Source of the DNA: Laetiporus sulphureus 93-53
Lineage: Eukaryota > Basidiomycota > Agaricomycetes > Polyporales > Laetiporaceae
Length of the DNA stretch: 64,000 nt
Direction of reading: 5' to 3'
NCBI RefSeq assembly: GCF_001632365.1
Contig: NW_024468579.1
Span: 65,247 to 129,246 of the forward strand
Shown: piece after piece, positions 60,265 through 64,000 of the stretch
Numbering within the stretch: the first letter of the stretch is position 1
How the letters are laid out: the number at the start of each line of letters is the position of its first letter
Notes under the pieces: model-generated
Told to the model about the DNA's origin: nothing
Database searches by the model: none
The model's input: only the letters and a program-made list of their open reading frames with translations
Made by a program: the position numbers and the translations under genes

Positions 60265-62098
60265 ACGTGCCCCTGTGGCCACTGGCCCGCCTCATCCCTG
60301 AGTATGGTCATTATATTGAAAAATATTCACGCAGAACTTACTGAAGGTGCGGTGAATTGTTCATCGCTAGTGGAAACCTAAAGGTAAGTTAAGGCGCGAG
60401 GCAGCGGCTCAAGCAAGCACTCAACCGACAATGGTTAGCCTTCTCCATCGTGCGCATGCTCAGCGTAAATTCCTCAGCACACAGCTTTCGTTATATTGCA
60501 ATTGCTGCAGAACATATCCGGCGTCTCTCATCCCCACTCATGCCCCCACGACAAATGAGAAAGAGACAACGCACGGAGACCAAGGCGGAGCAGCAAGCTC
60601 ATTTTCAGATGACTCTGATGTGTCAGTCTCAGCTACGAACGACCAGCAAGTCAAGAAGCTATCACGGCCGCCCGCGCATTTCTCACTGAATGGCACAACA
60701 TTCCTTCTCCCTTGCCAAACACGAGAAATTCTCTGATTGACCTGGACTTACAGCGCGCACGCCCTAATCCCAGACAAGGATGCAGATGGTCTCTGCTCCG
60801 GGCTCATCCTCCACCTTACTTTCCTCAACCTCGGCCTCGTGCCGCCCCTCCTCTCCGTACACATTGTCGCCAAAGGCTCCAACGTGCACGCTGTATCCAA
60901 GCGCACCGCTATCGCCCACCACGGTCCATGCTACACCATCCTCGCTGACCAGGGCATCTGCGCACGCCCGCCGATCACCGATGACGCCACCATGAGGACG
61001 CTCATCGTCGACCACCACCTGAGCGACGTCTTCCCCGAGGGCGCACAGGTCCTGTCCGCTGCGCGCTACGAGCCCGTGGCCACGTCTTCCACGCTCGCAC
61101 ATATCCTCTGCCGACCACTCGTACTTGCGGCCTATGGATCTGCCGAGATCAGTGAACAGCTGGAATACCTATGTGTGATGGGGACAATGGACGACCGAGG
61201 CACCACATTTCGCTGGGAACCGCCGCTCCATGATATGCGCGACTGCATCAAATGATACTCGAATAAGGTCCTAAACGAAACGAGGCCCTCATGAACGCTC
61301 GGCAGTGTCTTCAACCACTCACCATCACGACATACGTCAATTCCACTGACACAACAACCAGCCCGCCGCACTGCGCTACGACGTCCTTTCCGCCTGGACA
61401 GCGCTACTCAACACCTCCTCCCCGCACGACCTCGTCTCCCCCTCCATCCCGCACGCCCGCCGTCTGCACGGCGCGTCGAGAAGTGCGCGATGAGACACAG
61501 CGCTGAGCACACTCTGCACCGACGTTCTCAGGTCATGGGCGCGTCGCGCTCATCCGCATTTCGAGCGGCGCACAGGTCCACTCGGTAAGTCTACATCGAC
61601 GACCACACAGAAGGGCTGTTTATGATGGTGCACTGATCGATGTCCGGACACGGCACGCTGGGCGTCCATACTCAAGTCCGCCCAGCTGGAAATGGTCATG
61701 TGCGCGAACCAGACTACCTCCCCAGCCAGGGAATGACCAACTTTGTGTAAACGGATGGAAAAGGAGTGGACGGGAGGACACACGCTAGAGTCAAAGGGCT
61801 TCAGATCCTTGATGATAGAAGGACTGAAGCCCGCAGAACGAGCGAAGCCGGTGAAAAGTCTTACGGGCGCTAATGCCCGATAAGTACGTAAAAGGAAATA
61901 CCAGCTGATAAGCCATACTTAACATAGCTAGGCTTGATATTCCAACACTTTGTATGCCGCGTCGCGCTCTGCGCAGAGCCCCGTGGCATCCCTGCAGATG
62001 ATGAAAATATCATGAAGCTACAGATCCTGCAATTCCTGATCTGCAAGCCTGCTCATGACGAGAAAGCACGTTCGGATCTGACGAAGGGGCATTCGAAG
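60265..62098 (+). pseudogene. Decayed copy of the DHH phosphoesterase gene
   Basis: Copy of the 42.3-44.1 kb gene with about 190 bp of its upstream DNA, in the opposite orientation. Coding similarity starts at the ATG at 60456 (MLSVNSSAHSF; parent MLSINSSTGSF). The DHH core is still readable (IPDKDADGLCSG, TLIVDHHLSDVFPEGA). Damage: the first intron donor is GC instead of GT; an in-frame deletion removes the AQQPVLLL region; the codon for Arg after RDCIK is TGA (61252-61254) instead of CGA; frame is lost soon after; the second intron donor is GG; exons 5-6 are missing; and a 202-bp element splits exon 4. Introns are retained, so it arose by DNA duplication, not retrotransposition. It may still be transcribed from the copied promoter. 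Confidence 0.9.
61746..61947. mobile_element. Solo-LTR-like insertion with 5-bp target duplication
   Basis: The 202-bp element starts TGTAAACGG and ends ATTCCAACA (TG...CA ends, TGT/ACA). It is flanked on both sides by CTTTG (61741-61745 and 61948-61952). The intact paralogue has a single CTTTG at the same place (minus strand, 42485-42489, between ACCAA and CCTGC), which is the empty site. TG...CA ends with a 5-bp duplication are the mark of LTR retrotransposons; at this size, without coding sequence, a solo LTR is most likely. It contains a small hairpin (CGGGC-GCTAAT-GCCCG, 61864-61879). No second copy was noticed in the window. Confidence 0.8.
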
Positions 62099-62806
62099 AA
62101 GCCTGCAGGGTGTGAAGCCATGCGCACGATGGAGAAGGAAGCAAGATTCGCCACGTCGAGCTTTCCTGGACCGGAAAAGTCACTTTGAAGATCATCCTCT
62201 TGAATTCGTGCGCATGTGCTTCAGATGCTGCCGTGTACTGACGGTCAGCAAGACGCGGAATGAAACATTGGGCATGGATATTCTGGTGCGCTTCTGCGTT
62301 TATTCATATGTCGCAAACAATGACCAGGAAAAGATGGCCTCAGTAGGCCTCAGGTCGTGTGAGGCCGGATTGGTGAACTCGCCAACCCACTGTACGTGCT
62401 TTCGATGGAAAGAAAAGCATCCAGCAGGAACAGCATATTCTCGTGCTCTAATGATTGCCCATGTATTAGGTTCTTCCCCCTGTCCCGTGAAGCATCGAAT
62501 GGGCTTTGAAGAGGGCAAGACCCTGTTCGGTTTCTAGTGCAGTTGGCCAGCAATTGTTTCTATTTATAACTTCGGCGCCGGGCGCACAGCGCAGCGACCA
62601 TCATCTAGTATAGTAAGGCTCGTGGACCTTACATGAAGATCAAAATACACAATGTACCTCGCGACGTCGATAGATCCAGAGCAGTGTATTATAGTATGTA
62701 ATGCGAATAGATCCACTGATTTGTAGGTATGATTTCGGAAACCGTCCCGATGGCACAATGATGCAAAGGAAGGCAAAGAGAAGAAAGAATAACCGAATAT
62801 AGAAGT
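62099..62806. other. Intergenic region between pseudogene and DUF2421 gene
   Basis: Similarity to the parent gene stops at about 62098. The following frames (for example 62112-62537) show no domain. The right end is the 3' flank of the minus-strand membrane protein gene. Confidence 0.45.
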
Positions 62807-64000
62807 TCACGCATCCTTGGCAGGACGGTCGGTACTATAAACCCTCGGATCAGGAGCACCAATACCATGAATATGATACTGCTCTCCGACGAGTTCCTTT
62901 GTTGCCACCATTAACTTGTCCAAACGAAGAATGATACCAAACGCTGTGGTCACACCGACCGCAAATGTTCTGTGTAGAACAGGGGCGTTAGTGGCGGCAT
63001 GTCGAATCTCGGATAAGACGCTCACAGATATTGTTCATTTTCCAAAGTATCGATGGTCATTGTTCGTGGCAGGCCATAGTCATCGTCAGCCTCTTGCCGA
63101 ATAACGTTCAGACCGTGCGTATAGGCCATGAAGCGGTCGACAAGGGGGCAGGGCGTGATTTGGGGTAACGGATTACCTGTTCGTAACGCCGTCGAAACCA
63201 TGCCTATTTCGCGAGGATCATGTCAGCCGGATGTGATGGATGAGTGAGTACACATACTAATGACGGCCAAGACATCACCCTGGAAATCCGCGTCAAGCAG
63301 CCGAGTTCTGCGCAGAAATGCACGAGACCACGCGTGGTCCAGATGTTCGACTACGGACATCAATTGACCAAGGAGGAATGCAGTTTGACTGAATGAAGTC
63401 GTAGAATCAATGACAGTGGAATAAGCTGACGCTTTTCACTCACATCTGTAGTTCCAGAATCCGCTGATATCGCTTTGATGGCCACCTTCCTCTGAGCGAG
63501 AACTGATGATTCATTAGCATTTTCTGTGGTAGAAAAAAACGGTAAGTAAGGCGTACCTCGTAAATGATATTGTTCCTCAGCACGATCGACCGCTTCAGTT
63601 TCATCCGAATGGCCACGAGAGCGCGGACGATCTCGTCTCTGTTTACTTCGTGCCGTCCACGAGTGTTTGCGAAGGAGACAATGGAACAGTAGACTGCACC
63701 CAGCTCGGCAACCGTTCTGGAGAGCATGGTGCGCTGGTAGCGGCGAAGCGTTGTAGAGGGCGGAAGGAAAGAGAACAGGCTGGACGTGCTTATGATTATG
63801 ACCACTGCTTTCTGACGATGAGAAGCATTACTTACAATGCAGCTGTGACGCCCGCTGTGACTAGCACGAACCGTCGCTTGGGTTCTGGTTAAAATGACCC
63901 ATCATTTGTCACGGAATGATAGAGTACATACCCATGCCAGAGACCATCCATAGAAATGGAATATAAGCGGATAGTGAGTATTTTGCCAGGAGAATCCCAG
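62807..64000 (-). CDS. DUF2421/BRE4-like (aromatic acid exporter-type) membrane protein, 3' part
   Basis: Only the C-terminal part is in the window; the gene continues past the right edge. Recognisable joined blocks, in order: STTLRRYQRTMLSRTVAELG, RALVAIRMKLKRSIVLRNNI, GRWPSKRYQRILELQ, TAFLLGQLMSVVEHLDHAW, FMAYTHGLNVIRQEADDDYG, and the final TFAVGVTTAFGIILRLDKLM followed by KELVGEQYHIHG. This C-terminus is typical of fungal DUF2421 proteins (relatives of Bre4 and the FUSC/ArAE transporters), which have two sets of membrane helices and may export or move organic anions. Introns visible here include 63025-62970 (donor GTGAGCG), one near 63190-63250, one near 63395-63450, and one near 63500-63555. 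The stop is at 62807-62809. Exon borders at the far right were not resolved. Confidence 0.8.

Noticed and set aside
1..64000. CRISPR array, prokaryotic operon or phage features
   Set aside because: The DNA is clearly eukaryotic (dense spliceosomal introns). No regularly spaced repeats were seen.

Overview
This window is intron-rich nuclear DNA from a filamentous basidiomycete, most likely a wood-decaying agaricomycete. The evidence is the gene density, the many GT-AG introns of about 50-65 nt, and gene content such as a secreted AA9 lytic polysaccharide monooxygenase, a secreted GH31 alpha-glucosidase and a Zn2Cys6 regulator. There is no operon structure. I reconstructed exons by hand from open frames, splice consensus and phase, so most multi-exon calls are phase-consistent models without transcript support.

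The left third (1-19.9 kb) is gene-poor. It holds an SRPBCC/START-like protein, a GDT1/TMEM165-type cation transporter, a uridine phosphorylase, an HMG-box transcription factor and a peroxisomal 2,4-dienoyl-CoA reductase-like SDR ending in SRL. Long stretches between them show nothing I recognise; one at 4.2-4.8 kb looks coding but cannot be named. The middle (19.9-31 kb) carries the carbohydrate-active section: GH31 alpha-glucosidase, an F-box/LRR-like protein, AA9 LPMO and a Zn2Cys6 transcription factor.

From 31 kb onward the DNA is dense with housekeeping genes: ribosome-associated Hsp70 Ssz1 head-to-head with ubiquitin peptidase Ubp14/USP5, Nap1, an Rmt2-type protein arginine methyltransferase, a DHH-family phosphoesterase, a Mpv17/Sym1 membrane protein, SNARE Vti1 head-to-head with prefoldin subunit 6, mitochondrial ribosomal protein S17, an SH3-TBC protein, a multi-BRCT Brc1/Rtt107-like repair scaffold, an unrecognised nuclear-looking protein, and the 3' part of a DUF2421/BRE4-like membrane protein cut by the right edge.

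The most unusual structure is an inverted segmental duplication. The DHH phosphoesterase gene at 42.0-43.8 kb (minus strand) has a decayed copy at 60.3-62.1 kb (plus strand). The copy keeps intron sequence but has a premature stop, frame damage and altered splice donors. It also contains a 202-bp TG...CA element with a perfect 5-bp target duplication (CTTTG), which looks like a solo LTR; the intact paralogue preserves the empty site. Other points worth a look are a perfect dyad over the TATA box of the LPMO gene, atypical second-sphere residues in the LPMO, a TBC domain lacking both catalytic finger residues, a GC-AG intron next to the catalytic cysteine codon of Ubp14, and a C-terminal NLS plus PIP-like peptide on the DHH protein.
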